A stretch of 64,000 bases of DNA. It comes from a virus. Made by a program: the position numbers and the translations under genes. The stretch covers positions 124,001-188,000 of IMG/VR virus record IMGVR_UViG_3300043418_000072. The stretch is one strand, 5' to 3'. Shown piece after piece: positions 38,276-45,967 of this stretch (position 1 is the first letter of the stretch; every line of letters starts with the position of its first letter). The notes beneath the pieces are model-generated. The model saw nothing but the letters and a program-made list of their open reading frames with translations. It ran no database searches and was not told where the DNA came from.

Positions 38276-38503
38276 TCAGTCTTTGCTTACTGGCAAGCAG
38301 GTGCGGGCAGGAACTACACTAGTGTAGGTATCACCGATCTTTTCGTATAGCTTGCCTTCGATGCAGTACCAAACAGGCCCAGGGCGACTGTCTGCGTACT
38401 CCTTTGCAGCAGAGCCAATGGCCCAACCAATTATGGAACCACATCCCATTGAGACCACAATAAATGCGATCACATATAAAAAGCCTGCTACTGCGTCTTT
38501 CAT
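38276..38503 (-). CDS. Membrane protein, 75 aa
   Basis: Hydrophobic first half (FLYVIAFIVVSMGCGSIIGW AIGSAA) and a soluble tail with two Cys (VWYCIEGKLYEKIGDTY, ARTCLPVSKD). Likely periplasmic tail with a disulfide. Overlaps 38500-38802. Confidence 0.65.
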   Translation of the reverse strand: MKDAVAGFLYVIAFIVVSMGCGSIIGWAIGSAAKEYADSRPGPVWYCIEGKLYEKIGDTYTSVVPARTCLPVSKD

Positions 38504-38802
38504 GCAATCACCCGAATATGAGTAACGTTTTCAGTTCTAAAACTGCGCCATTCGCTTTTGTCTAAACACCAGGCACTAAGAGTCTTGTGGTTTAGCAATC
38601 GTGTTTCGTGTAGCTTAGTTGCATCACGAGCAGGCAATGCCTCTGCCTTTAGGGTACAAGGCATTGTTCGCACACTTCCATCTACTTTAGTGAAAGTGAC
38701 TTCGCATTGGTGTTCCCACAAGAGCTTTTGAATCTCTTTGTAACGGGTACCCAGCGCAAACTCATCGTCACCTAATGGGCCGAAAGTGTATTCTAGACTC
38801 AC
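38500..38802 (-). CDS. SH3-like DUF2693-type protein, 100 aa
   Basis: EIQKLLWEHQCEVTFTKVDG SVRTMPCTLK and LSAWCLDKSEWRSFRTENVT match the phage family with F-T-K-x-DG-x-R-x-M-x-CTL and W-R-SF-x-x-x-V. It is presumed to form a small barrel. GTG start overlaps the TGA of 38799-38966 (GTGA). Confidence 0.7.
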   Translation of the reverse strand: MSLEYTFGPLGDDEFALGTRYKEIQKLLWEHQCEVTFTKVDGSVRTMPCTLKAEALPARDATKLHETRLLNHKTLSAWCLDKSEWRSFRTENVTHIRVIA

Positions 38803-38966
38803 TTAGAGTCCTTACGTGCGCCCTTTTGGCGAGCGTCAGCTTCAGCAATCTTTGTGAAGCTGCGGAGAAATGCTCCACGAACTTGCTTGTCTACAATAGT
38901 AGACGATGCCATCTTAACCAAGCTGGAGAGTTTCACAGCTTTAGAATCGTAACCTCTGCATGTCAT
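38799..38966 (-). CDS. Small basic protein, 55 aa
   Basis: MTCRGYDSKAVKLSSLVKMA then VDKQVRGAFLRSFTKIAEAD, ending RQKGARKDSK. Helical, net basic. First gene behind the promoter at 38988-39016, with AAAGGAAAA upstream of its ATG. Confidence 0.65.
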   Translation of the reverse strand: MTCRGYDSKAVKLSSLVKMASSTIVDKQVRGAFLRSFTKIAEADARQKGARKDSK

Positions 38967-38987
38967 AATGTTTTCCTTTAAAAATGT

Positions 38988-39016
38988 ATTATATAGGGAT
39001 GTTGAATTGTTGTCTA
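38988..39016 (-). promoter_or_regulatory. Sigma70-type promoter
   Basis: -10 TATAAT (38988-38993), 17-bp spacer, -35 TAGACA (39011-39016). Confidence 0.8.
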
Positions 39017-39376
39017 TTAAATGTTTGTGTCTCTTAACCGTTTCATAATCTCTTCACGCTCTAAAAGAAACGCTTTGAAAGCAATGGTTACCAATGTAAA
39101 CATGTAGTATGAAAGCACGGTCCAGAACCAAATCTTCACAGCAAGCACCGATGATGCAGTTTCGCCAGTGTAGACTAGCGAGCCTAATCCAACAGGTATG
39201 CACCCGGTTGCTAAAATCGCAGCGGTCATAAACGTGGTAAACCCTGGTTCTTTTATCAACGACTTGGCATATTCTATGTGGCGGCCTACGAAGTACATAC
39301 CAATTTTAGATAACGCCCAAAAGATAAACTCTTTCAGGATGCGGAGAGCATGTCCGATTTCTCGTATCATTTCCAC
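39017..39376 (-). CDS. Membrane protein, 119 aa, three helices
   Basis: FIFWALSKIGMYFVGRHIEY, TFMTAAILATGCIPVGLGSL and WFWTVLSYYMFTLVTIAFKA are hydrophobic spans; the tail is charged (LLEREEIMKRLRDTNI). Overlaps 39367-39675 by 10 bp. Could be a holin-like or inner-membrane protein; undetermined. Confidence 0.7.
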   Translation of the reverse strand: MEMIREIGHALRILKEFIFWALSKIGMYFVGRHIEYAKSLIKEPGFTTFMTAAILATGCIPVGLGSLVYTGETASSVLAVKIWFWTVLSYYMFTLVTIAFKAFLLEREEIMKRLRDTNI

Positions 39377-39675
39377 AGCTTTAGCATGTTAACAAATTCG
39401 GGCCACTCGTTTGGTTGGCGTGGTTTAAGCACAATGGCAACTTCTTGTCCATTTAGTCGACTCTCGGTTACTACCAAATGATCTTCTACAGTTTTCAGCA
39501 TAGCAAACTCCGCAGGAGTTACTGCACATGTTACTTTCTTGAAGCTATTACCGAGCCAGTCCAAGTAGTTGCCATCTTCGCAAAACTTCAAGTGACACAT
39601 AAGACCAGCATGTGCTGCGGAATTCATTGCCATGCCTGCAGGCAAGTCGTCTTTGATACAAATATACATTTTCAT
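39367..39675 (-). CDS. Pth2-like (peptidyl-tRNA hydrolase II fold) protein, 102 aa
   Basis: MYICIKDDLPAGMAMNSAAH AGLMCHLKF, then FKKVTCAVTPAEFAMLKTVE, LVVTESRLNGQEVAIVLKPR follow the Pth2 layout: KxDL-x-x-G, the AHA helix, KKV, EF-x-L, T-x-S/A-G-EV and a closing strand with P. Pth2 enzymes free tRNA from peptidyl-tRNA. Catalytic competence cannot be judged. Fits the phage's other translation genes. Confidence 0.5.
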   Translation of the reverse strand: MKMYICIKDDLPAGMAMNSAAHAGLMCHLKFCEDGNYLDWLGNSFKKVTCAVTPAEFAMLKTVEDHLVVTESRLNGQEVAIVLKPRQPNEWPEFVNMLKLWK

Positions 39676-39803
39676 TCTTTATCTCCTTTAACACAAGAAA
39701 TTTTGTCCGGGCTATACATCAACACAAAGTTACCAATATTAAATGATCCTAAAATTGATAGGCATAACACAAATCCGCCAATTGCTGCAAGGAAGGTTTT
39801 CAT
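39672..39803 (-). CDS. Small membrane protein, 43 aa
   Basis: Hydrophobic FLAAIGGFVLCLSILGSFNI then FVLMYSPDKISCVKGDKE. Its SD and ATG are embedded in the FGVEE tail of 39800-40123. Confidence 0.55.
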   Translation of the reverse strand: MKTFLAAIGGFVLCLSILGSFNIGNFVLMYSPDKISCVKGDKE

Positions 39804-40123
39804 TCTTCAACTCCAAACTTTTTACTCAATCGTTCAAATTCGGCTTTTTCAGCTTCTTCACGTTTGCGGTCATACTCAGCTTGTTCAGCTAGGCGCTTGT
39901 TAAATTCTTCATCGTTTTCTTCACGCACTATATACAACTCATAACGAGGTGATGGGTCGTTATCGTAATCGTAATAGAAGTTTCGATTATAGTCAAGCCG
40001 TGCATCCGGTCCATGTTCTCGGATCATTGCCTGCACACGCTCCAACACTGTTGCTAGTGTACCTTCAAACTCCCATGTGGAGACATCGTCCACCATGTCG
40101 TTAATTTTTCTACGTTGGGTCAT
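39800..40123 (-). CDS. FGVEE-tailed protein with unrelated body, 107 aa
   Basis: Body: MTQRRKINDMVDDVSTWEFE, RVQAMIREHGPDARLDYNRN, then a long charged helix EEFNKRLAEQAEYDRKREEA, ending SKKFGVEE. The body does not resemble MNERI proteins. Tail codons carry the RBS for 39672-39803. Confidence 0.7.
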   Translation of the reverse strand: MTQRRKINDMVDDVSTWEFEGTLATVLERVQAMIREHGPDARLDYNRNFYYDYDNDPSPRYELYIVREENDEEFNKRLAEQAEYDRKREEAEKAEFERLSKKFGVEE

Positions 40124-40147
40124 TCTTCAACTCCGAAGGCTTTATTG

Positions 40148-40444
40148 CTACACAAATGCGATGCCCGATGACATAACGGCATAAACATCACAGGCGTTAT
40201 CAGTAAAAATGCCTCTTACTAGGTAACTTTCTTTTTCTGTTCCTACCATCAGTTTTGGCTCAAATGTATCACGATCCAATACCGTGCATTCAACATTTTC
40301 CGCAATAACTCTGTAATAGTTAGATGCTTTAGTAACTACCTGTTCTGTTACGGGTTTGCCATAATTATCAAAGGTAATTTCTTCGTAATGGTTGTAGATA
40401 TCATCTAATACACCCTGTGGGATTTCTTCACGATTTATAATCAT
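40148..40444 (-). CDS. Hypothetical protein ending in TAG, with an FGVEE module out of frame downstream, 98 aa
   Basis: MIINREEIPQGVLDDIYNHY then YYRVIAENVECTVLDRDTFE and VMSSGIAFV, stop TAG. TTCGGAGTTGAAGAATGA follows 14 nt later in another frame (40120-40137), so the module serves the next start without being translated as FGVEE here. A small frameshift would join the two. Confidence 0.7.
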   Translation of the reverse strand: MIINREEIPQGVLDDIYNHYEEITFDNYGKPVTEQVVTKASNYYRVIAENVECTVLDRDTFEPKLMVGTEKESYLVRGIFTDNACDVYAVMSSGIAFV

Positions 40445-40695
40445 TATTCAACTCCAAAATGTTCTTTTATATCGTTCGCACACAACATCGCACCATCAGT
40501 CACTGAACCTAAAATTCCCTTATAAGCACGGTCGTAGCACAACTTAGCACATTCCCGAACAATCAACTCGGCGAACTTTTCTAATCCGGGATTATCTGGA
40601 TCTTCTTGCCACATAGGCAATTCTTTACCCAAAGAATTCCATAATCTTTGTTTCAATCCTGCCTGTTCAGCAAGTTGTTTAATTCGTTCGTTCAT
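40444..40695 (-). CDS. MNERI/FGVEE-family small protein, 83 aa
   Basis: MNERIKQLAEQAGLKQRLWN, EKFAELIVRECAKLCYDRAY and DIKEHFGVE with stop TAA overlapping the next ATG (TAATG), a variant of the tail. Confidence 0.8.
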   Translation of the reverse strand: MNERIKQLAEQAGLKQRLWNSLGKELPMWQEDPDNPGLEKFAELIVRECAKLCYDRAYKGILGSVTDGAMLCANDIKEHFGVE

Positions 40696-40952
40696 TCTTC
40701 AACTCCGAAATGTTCTTTAATCCTGTCTTTGATAACTTCAGAAACATTGCCATTGATACCATCTTCACGAGTATACCAAACCTGCTCCAAACATTCTTTC
40801 ACCAGCAGTCGGGCGAATTGTTCCACATCCATGTCGCCACCGTGAACAAACTTGTGTCCTGTGTAGACACTATCACCGTTAGCTTGTTCAACATAGCCAC
40901 CCTGCCAGATACCACCTGATTGGATGGCAAGTTCGTTTATACGCTTGTTCAT
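40692..40952 (-). CDS. MNERI/FGVEE-family small protein, 86 aa
   Basis: MNKRINELAIQSGGIWQGGY, EQFARLLVKECLEQVWYTRE and DRIKEHFGVEE. Directly upstream of 40444-40695, so two family members sit in tandem. Confidence 0.8.
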   Translation of the reverse strand: MNKRINELAIQSGGIWQGGYVEQANGDSVYTGHKFVHGGDMDVEQFARLLVKECLEQVWYTREDGINGNVSEVIKDRIKEHFGVEE

Positions 40953-41191
40953 ACGTGCTTTACATAAGTTAGGTCGGGATCAATGGTCCAATGCGGAACT
41001 GCATCTTCTCTTCGCAGTCTGCCTTCGGTGTGCATTTTGATAACTAGATACACTTTGCGGTCAGCGTTCCACGTATCATAATCAACAATGGTTCCAAGTT
41101 GGGCATCAGTGCCCTGTTTAACAACCACATTGTCATTGAGTTTGTACTGCGCCATTACCAGGCGATTGCGGTGGAAAATTTCAGGCGTCAT
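40949..41191 (-). CDS. SH3/KOW-like protein, 80 aa
   Basis: AQYKLNDNVVVKQGTDAQLG TIVDYDTWNADRKVYLVIKM shows the barrel pattern G-x-I-V-x-Y. The start at 41191 overlaps the TGA of the preceding 32-aa gene; MAQYKLND at 41155 is an alternative. Confidence 0.65.
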   Translation of the reverse strand: MTPEIFHRNRLVMAQYKLNDNVVVKQGTDAQLGTIVDYDTWNADRKVYLVIKMHTEGRLRREDAVPHWTIDPDLTYVKHV

Positions 41192-41286
41192 TTAGTAATC
41201 TCAAAAGTTTTTGCAGCATACTCGTAACGAGCAGCACATTGACGCCACGCATCAGCAAACAACCAATCGGCAAGAGTTTGAATCAT
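41188..41286 (-). CDS. Very small protein, 32 aa
   Basis: MIQTLADWLFADAWRQCAAR YEYAAKTFEITK. ATGA overlaps with neighbours on both sides; amphipathic helix-like. Predicted on architecture. Confidence 0.5.
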   Translation of the reverse strand: MIQTLADWLFADAWRQCAARYEYAAKTFEITK

Positions 41287-41459
41287 TTGTATTCCTTGGC
41301 TAGTGCGTCGAATGTTTCTTGCTTACGGTCATTGAGATAACACTGTGCTATAAACAACATCTGATAAGCGTGGTCTTCACTACTAGGTAGAACAAAACTG
41401 CGGCCTTCGTACAGTTCTTGTAGCTTTAACTCAAGCTCGTAATCAGTATACGGTATCAC
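41283..41459 (-). CDS. Small hypothetical protein, 58 aa
   Basis: GTG start overlapping the ligase TGA (GTGA). MIPYTDYELELKLQELYEGR, HAYQMLFIAQCYLND, TFDALAKEYK. The middle (DHAYQMLFIA) has some resemblance to the array helix, perhaps by chance. Confidence 0.6.
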   Translation of the reverse strand: MIPYTDYELELKLQELYEGRSFVLPSSEDHAYQMLFIAQCYLNDRKQETFDALAKEYK

Positions 41460-42772
41460 AGTTTCTCACCTTTAGCAAAGCCGCGCCATGTTTTAAAACG
41501 TGGGAATCGCAAGCTGTAGACATCAGTACTGTCTTGATTCAGCGTGGCAGCATCTGCACGAACTTCGCCTACATCGCCTACGACAGATTCTGGCGTATTA
41601 CGAGCAGTCCAAATGTCTGCACGATCCTTATCACTCCAGCCGCCGCCAACACTTACGCGGATGAACTTTCCGTCGTCTGTGCCTTCAAACAACACTGCAC
41701 CCATCTTGCCCACGTTCTTGCCAGTACCTTCTTCGATGGCAACCGCAGTCAATGACACTTCAATGAAAGGCTTGATTTTGAGCCAGCTCACTGTGCGCTT
41801 GCACTCGTAAACTGCATTGGGTTCTTTAAGCATAATGCCTTCGTAACCTGCTGCAATAGCTTGTGCATTGATCTCTTTGAAACGTGCATAGCCTTCTGGG
41901 GTATCGAGATCCACATCTTCTTGACCCACAACAGTGACGTTGGGCATGTGATCTTCGCAAGGAGTAAACCAAGCCAACAGATCCACGCTGCGTTCTGCTT
42001 GTGTACGTGAACCCACGCCTGCTTGAAACTCGTCGAGTGGGATGATGTCAAACAAGTTAAGTACCGCATCATCTGCGTTGACGTTGGTCTTGCGCTTGGC
42101 CTGCTTCATCAAGTCTTGGAAGCTGGCGCTCATGATCTCGCCGTCTAGTACCATTGGCTCTCGAAAGAACTTGGCGTGCTTGGCAATTTGTTGTTTAACA
42201 ACTTCGAAGTTGACCAGCTCTTTGCCGTTACGGCTGTATTGATCAACTTGACCTGTTGGGTAAACAATGGTAAGCACACGCATACCGTCCAGCTTGACTT
42301 CGATTGTTTTGTGGCCTTTGATTTTGCTTTCGTGCTTGGCACCATCGTGTGCAAGCTGGCATTCAAACACTGGCACATGGTATTTGGGATCAGCAACTTT
42401 GTTAACAATGCTGTCGCTAGCACCGCAGCGCATGTCCTTGATCAAGATGCGACGATACCAGTTGTTCCACTCGTCTTCTGTTGCTTGCATACGCAAGAAG
42501 TTGATAGCAGTTTGAGCAGCGCCACCTGTGAGTTCACGTTCTGCAAGTTTGCGGGCAATGTCCCAAAATGCGTCAGAGCTGATACCAGGACCGTCGCCAG
42601 TTTTGACGTCAACTTTCTTAACACCAAATGTCACCATTGCATCGTATGCAGCACGAAAACCCCGAAACACTTCTGTGTTACTGGCTTTGCTCTCACGGGC
42701 AATAACTGCTTCCTTGAACAGGCGGCTGTTGTCACTTTCGAGTTCTGCGATTACGTCCCATGGCTTGATCAT
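41456..42772 (-). CDS. lig: ATP-dependent DNA ligase
   Basis: 438 aa. Motif I is TIEVKLDGMRVLTIV with the AMP-accepting Lys; EPMVLDGEIMSAS is motif III-like; AGYEGIMLKEP is motif IV; SWLKIKPF is motif V; and the C-terminus has an OB-fold ending FPRFKTWRGF. The N-terminal 130 residues form the helical DNA-binding part. Seals nicks in replication, like T4 gp30. Own promoter at 42803-42831. Confidence 0.9.
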   Translation of the reverse strand: MIKPWDVIAELESDNSRLFKEAVIARESKASNTEVFRGFRAAYDAMVTFGVKKVDVKTGDGPGISSDAFWDIARKLAERELTGGAAQTAINFLRMQATEDEWNNWYRRILIKDMRCGASDSIVNKVADPKYHVPVFECQLAHDGAKHESKIKGHKTIEVKLDGMRVLTIVYPTGQVDQYSRNGKELVNFEVVKQQIAKHAKFFREPMVLDGEIMSASFQDLMKQAKRKTNVNADDAVLNLFDIIPLDEFQAGVGSRTQAERSVDLLAWFTPCEDHMPNVTVVGQEDVDLDTPEGYARFKEINAQAIAAGYEGIMLKEPNAVYECKRTVSWLKIKPFIEVSLTAVAIEEGTGKNVGKMGAVLFEGTDDGKFIRVSVGGGWSDKDRADIWTARNTPESVVGDVGEVRADAATLNQDSTDVYSLRFPRFKTWRGFAKGEKL

Positions 42773-42802
42773 TTGTGTTCCTTTGTTTCGTTCTATGTGT
42801 AT

Positions 42803-42831
42803 ATTATAGCACCAAAATCATTATGGTGCAA
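42803..42831 (-). promoter_or_regulatory. Sigma70-type promoter
   Basis: -35 TTGCAC (42826-42831), 17-bp spacer, -10 TATAAT (42803-42808). Drives the ligase. Confidence 0.88.
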
Positions 42832-42836
42832 CCATT

Positions 42837-43103
42837 TTACATGTTTTCTTCTGGGCAACCGGCCCACAAATCCTTGAGATATTCTTCGCGCTTTACTGCT
42901 GCTGCACGGAAAGCGTTGGCAGTTACTTGGCTAACATCAACTTCAATATACTGGTTGTGCCACATCTGCTCTGCAAAGTCTGCCAAATCGGCAGCAATTT
43001 TTTCATCAGTCCAAGCTGCTTTTTCACGTGCCTCGCTGGGCCAAGACGCATCTTCCATGATGTTCTTCAAAATGGTTTTTGGTTGATTCATTTTGCGTGT
43101 CAT
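42837..43103 (-). CDS. Hypothetical protein, 88 aa
   Basis: Start at MTRKMNQPKTILKNIMEDAS; the longer reading starting in the promoter is rejected. HNQYIEVDVSQVTANAFRAA and WTDEKIAADLADFAEQM are helical. Single-gene unit with its own promoter. Function unknown. Confidence 0.65.
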   Translation of the reverse strand: MTRKMNQPKTILKNIMEDASWPSEAREKAAWTDEKIAADLADFAEQMWHNQYIEVDVSQVTANAFRAAAVKREEYLKDLWAGCPEENM

Positions 43104-43133
43104 TTCGGGTCCTGTTTTGCTTGCTATGTGTAT

Positions 43134-43162
43134 ATTATACAAACAAAATCATTTATTGTCAA
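43134..43162 (-). promoter_or_regulatory. Sigma70-type promoter
   Basis: -35 TTGACA (43157-43162), 17-bp spacer, -10 TATAAT (43134-43139). Confidence 0.9.
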
Positions 43163-43174
43163 GTTTTGGGCAAA

Positions 43175-43579
43175 TTAGTTTTTGTAGAGAACCGCAACTT
43201 TGGGGTAAGTACAACCTTCGCAACTTTGAAACAACACCCGGTCGTTGCCAATTTCATACTCTACATAGGTGTAGTGGCGATCCACATAGCTCTTACCAGA
43301 CTTTTCACGCGAACCTTCAGCAACGAATCCAACTAATGTACCAGTAACCTGTGTATTTTTGTAGTACTTTGTACTCTGGTCTGTCCACTCATAACTAACC
43401 ATGTAAGCAATTCCTACTGGAATCAACAAGATTAAAAGTACATTAAACAATTTGTATTCTTCTTCACCAGTGATATTAGAGTAAGCTGCCATCAAAAATA
43501 CAACTAACATGAATACACAAACGATAACGAAACCTTTGTGGTCAGTTACAATTGGTGCTAGTGGTTGCATTGTGTACAT
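43175..43579 (-). CDS. Membrane protein, 134 aa
   Basis: Two hydrophobic helices (FVIVCVFMLVVFLMAAYSNI and LFNVLLILLIPVGIAYMV) followed by a soluble beta domain (RHYTYVEYEIGNDRVLFQSC EGCTYPKVAVLYKN) with a Cys pair. Looks like a small conserved host-membrane-type protein; function unknown. Own promoter at 43608-43636. Confidence 0.7.
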   Translation of the reverse strand: MYTMQPLAPIVTDHKGFVIVCVFMLVVFLMAAYSNITGEEEYKLFNVLLILLIPVGIAYMVSYEWTDQSTKYYKNTQVTGTLVGFVAEGSREKSGKSYVDRHYTYVEYEIGNDRVLFQSCEGCTYPKVAVLYKN

Positions 43580-43607
43580 GATAGTCCTGTTTGCTTGCTA
43601 TGTGTAT

Positions 43608-43636
43608 ATTATACAACCAAAACCATTATTGGACAA
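43608..43636 (-). promoter_or_regulatory. Sigma70-type promoter
   Basis: -35 TTGTCC (43631-43636), 17-bp spacer, -10 TATAAT (43608-43613). Confidence 0.88.
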
Positions 43637-43659
43637 CCAAAATTAGTACTACAAAAGTA

Positions 43660-43989
43660 TTAGTTTTGTAATGCCGCCCACATGTGTTTCTTTTCTAGGC
43701 GCTCAATGAATAGTGTGCGCACACGGTCTTGATCATTTAGCCAGTCTTGTACTACTGCTGGATTGCCCCAACACATGTTAGGTGCCACATTAGACATCCA
43801 TTTAGCAATCGGGACTAGGTGATCCTTGTTAACCGAGTCACAACGGCATGCTGCCGCAGTAAAATTGTTTTCCAATACTGCCTTTAAAAACCCGCCTGGC
43901 ATGTATCCGCGGATAATATAATCCTCAAACGCATCTTGCGTGTGACTTGGTACATTGTAGTGTTCCCACTCTAGCCATCGTTTTGTCAT
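43660..43989 (-). CDS. Divergent last member of array 2, 109 aa
   Basis: MTKRWLEWEHYNVPSHTQDA opening, PIAKWMSNVAPNMCWGNP in the middle and RLEKKHMWAALQN at the end. Keeps a Trp-rich middle and a helical end but not the exact F-x-L-x-W. Confidence 0.6.
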   Translation of the reverse strand: MTKRWLEWEHYNVPSHTQDAFEDYIIRGYMPGGFLKAVLENNFTAAACRCDSVNKDHLVPIAKWMSNVAPNMCWGNPAVVQDWLNDQDRVRTLFIERLEKKHMWAALQN

Positions 43990-43990
43990 T

Positions 43991-44170
43991 CTAACTCCAT
44001 TTTAAAACAAACATCATTTCATCCTCGGGCGTGTCAAACTCAACCATAAAGTACAAGTAATCGTCTTTACGGTAGCTGTCATGAAAATGCCCATTGGGAA
44101 TATCACTGAGCCCGCTTTCAATCATGCGTTGCTGAATGTTGACCCAGTCAATCATACGGTACGTTAACAT
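43991..44170 (-). CDS. Array-family member with TAG stop, 59 aa
   Basis: MLTYRMIDWVNIQQRMIESG then FMVEFDTPEDEMMFVLKWS. Too short for common ORF cut-offs but has the exact family ending and fills the gap between 43989 and 44172. Terminated by TAG. Confidence 0.75.
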   Translation of the reverse strand: MLTYRMIDWVNIQQRMIESGLSDIPNGHFHDSYRKDDYLYFMVEFDTPEDEMMFVLKWS

Positions 44171-44171
44171 G

Positions 44172-44462
44172 TCATGCCCACTTTAGTAAGAACCAAGCAT
44201 ACTTTTGCTCGTCGAGCACTGTGGTGATAACCCTCTGTCCACTATTGTGATAGCGATACTCAAACCCATGCACATGTTTACACCATTCCCCAAAACCAAA
44301 GTCTGTGACTGTATCTTTAATCTCAGGCCACTGGCTCCATGCGTTTTGAATTGCAGTTAGTGCTTGATCCTTTGGTGCCATTATTTCCTTACAGAGGTTT
44401 GTGCCGTAGACGCTGTTTAGTTGCATCTTGCGATGCAATTTTGCCCATTCTTCTTTAGTCAT
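44172..44462 (-). CDS. Array-family member, 96 aa
   Basis: MTKEEWAKLHRKMQLNSVYG, GFGEWCKHVHGFEYRYH, then VLDEQKYAWFLLKWA. Confidence 0.8.
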   Translation of the reverse strand: MTKEEWAKLHRKMQLNSVYGTNLCKEIMAPKDQALTAIQNAWSQWPEIKDTVTDFGFGEWCKHVHGFEYRYHNSGQRVITTVLDEQKYAWFLLKWA

Positions 44463-44665
44463 GCAAACCTCAATGCAAACATGGTAGCATATTTTTCATC
44501 AGAAAAATACCAGTCAGACCATTCACCTTCACCGGTTTCCCACACATAAAACCACTCACCTCCATACTCGCCAATATTTTTTTCGCACCACTTAACTCTA
44601 GCCTCAGTGCGTTCATGGTGCCATCCATAGAGTCTGACTTCGGTCATTGGTTCACTTAATGTCAT
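44459..44665 (-). CDS. Array-family member, 68 aa
   Basis: MTL-start two codons inside a longer reading: MTLSEPMTEVRLYGWHHERT, RVKWCEKNIGEYGGEWFY, then YFSDEKYATMFALRFA. Confidence 0.8.
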   Translation of the reverse strand: MTLSEPMTEVRLYGWHHERTEARVKWCEKNIGEYGGEWFYVWETGEGEWSDWYFSDEKYATMFALRFA

Positions 44666-44856
44666 AGCCACCTCAATGCAAACAGTGTAGCATCTTCTTC
44701 TTTATGAAACCAAAATGTTCGGATAGTGTCCCATGCCCGACGCTTGCCATTAGGTTCCGGTGGTCCAAAGTTATCCAAGCACCACTTCCACGCGACCTGT
44801 GTACCACTTTCCCCGTATACATCACGAAGTTTCTTGCTGATTTTAATTTCAATCAT
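44662..44856 (-). CDS. Array-family member, 64 aa
   Basis: MIEIKISKKLRDVYGESGTQ, WKWCLDNFGPPEPNGKRR, then FWFHKEEDATLFALRWL. Confidence 0.8.
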   Translation of the reverse strand: MIEIKISKKLRDVYGESGTQVAWKWCLDNFGPPEPNGKRRAWDTIRTFWFHKEEDATLFALRWL

Positions 44857-45101
44857 GACCACCTCAACATAAACCAAGAGTACAATTCTTCGTCTTCAAA
44901 CTCGATCCAGTGCAGAACACTACTTTCAAATAAGTTGCCCACCTCTTCCATGTAGTACACTGCACGGTACTCAACCAGTGCTGCATTAACATAAGCGTCG
45001 GTTACTGCCTGTGGTCCCACTTGTTCTTGCAGGTGTGCAACAAATTTGTTCCACACAGGGATAGGTGCATAGTCTTTAACAAGATCCAATCGTATCATCA
45101 A
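44853..45101 (-). CDS. Array-family member, 82 aa
   Basis: MMIRLDLVKDYAPIPVWNKF, HLQEQVGPQAVTDAYV, then FEDEELYSWFMLRWS. Confidence 0.8.
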   Translation of the reverse strand: MMIRLDLVKDYAPIPVWNKFVAHLQEQVGPQAVTDAYVNAALVEYRAVYYMEEVGNLFESSVLHWIEFEDEELYSWFMLRWS

Positions 45102-45265
45102 AACCTCAGCGCAAACTCTGTGGCTTTTAACGGGTCACGAAAACGAAAGTCCCAGCCACAGCCATCAGAACTGCACACCCAATCATTATAGTCGAGATTG
45201 GCATGGCACCATTCTGCCCCGCTGGTGTAATCATCAATTGTTACTATTGCCCATTTCGCCATCAT
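45098..45265 (-). CDS. Array-family member, 55 aa
   Basis: MMAKWAIVTIDDYTSGAEWC, HANLDYNDWV, then FRFRDPLKATEFALRF. Shortest complete member. The long upstream reading covers the previous gene and is not used. Confidence 0.75.
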   Translation of the reverse strand: MMAKWAIVTIDDYTSGAEWCHANLDYNDWVCSSDGCGWDFRFRDPLKATEFALRF

Positions 45266-45543
45266 AAGTGCCTTAATGTAAACATAATTAGATTTTCTTC
45301 TTCGAAGAAGTCTGCATAACGCTTGCTGTATTCTGTATAAATGCGGCCACCACATGACCAAACATAATGATCAAACGCTTGACCAGCACCATAACGTAAG
45401 TTAAGTCGATCAAAGTGGTCAATCCAATGTCCCGAGGTCTTATACCCATTGTTTGCAGCCCACTTCTGGAAGATAGTGTTTAGCTGGTCGGATTCAATAC
45501 GTGCCTTTTTCATAAGGGAGTCTCTTGTATATTGCTTTTTCAT
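45262..45543 (-). CDS. Array-family member, 93 aa
   Basis: MKKQYTRDSLMKKARIESDQ, FQKWAANNGYKTSGHW, then DFFEEENLIMFTLRHL (His in place of Trp). Confidence 0.75.
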   Translation of the reverse strand: MKKQYTRDSLMKKARIESDQLNTIFQKWAANNGYKTSGHWIDHFDRLNLRYGAGQAFDHYVWSCGGRIYTEYSKRYADFFEEENLIMFTLRHL

Positions 45544-45740
45544 TTATGGATCAATGCAAACATTATAGCATCTTTTTCATTTTCGAAGTAAACGCCATGT
45601 CCTCCCATGCTAAAATGTCCGATTCCATCAAACTCTTCGCACCAAAGCAATGCCTCTATCCAACCAATGGTTTTTTGGTTTTCAGATAATGGAATGTATG
45701 TGTAGTCGCAATCCATTAGCATAGTTAGCTCTTGCTTCAT
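45540..45740 (-). CDS. Array-family member, 66 aa
   Basis: MKQELTMLMDCDYTYIPLSE, EALLWCEEFDGIGHFS, then YFENEKDAIMFALIHK. Confidence 0.75.
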   Translation of the reverse strand: MKQELTMLMDCDYTYIPLSENQKTIGWIEALLWCEEFDGIGHFSMGGHGVYFENEKDAIMFALIHK

Positions 45741-45967
45741 GACCACCTCAACATAAACATTGTCATGTGTTGTTCGTCAGGAAACGATACCCACAACTCG
45801 GGTTTGCGACCAACTGGTCCAACCTTAACAACATTGTAGTCTTGCTTGAGCCAATCCCAAATAGTTATGTGATGCCCGTCGTTGTTGTGTATGTCACGAC
45901 CAATGTTGTCCCAGTAGTAATTGGCAATCTTCTGAAAGTATGGGCGAATGTCTTTGCGTAGTTTCAT
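45737..45967 (-). CDS. Array-family member, 76 aa
   Basis: MKLRKDIRPYFQKIANYYWD, IWDWLKQDYNVVKVGP, then VSFPDEQHMTMFMLRWS. Closely similar to 46433-46645 (KIANYYWDN/KVANHYWDD, WDWL), a recent duplicate pair. Confidence 0.82.
   Translation of the reverse strand: MKLRKDIRPYFQKIANYYWDNIGRDIHNNDGHHITIWDWLKQDYNVVKVGPVGRKPELWVSFPDEQHMTMFMLRWS

Noticed and set aside
42176-42877. A 233-aa plus-strand frame opposite the ligase
   Set aside because: The ligase motifs on minus are unambiguous and a promoter and SD match it; the plus frame is Cys/Phe-rich with no features.
43104-43142. N-terminal extension MYNIHI... of 42837-43103 (and the same at 58280)
   Set aside because: The extra codons lie within the promoter -10 and its downstream bases, so they cannot be on the mRNA.
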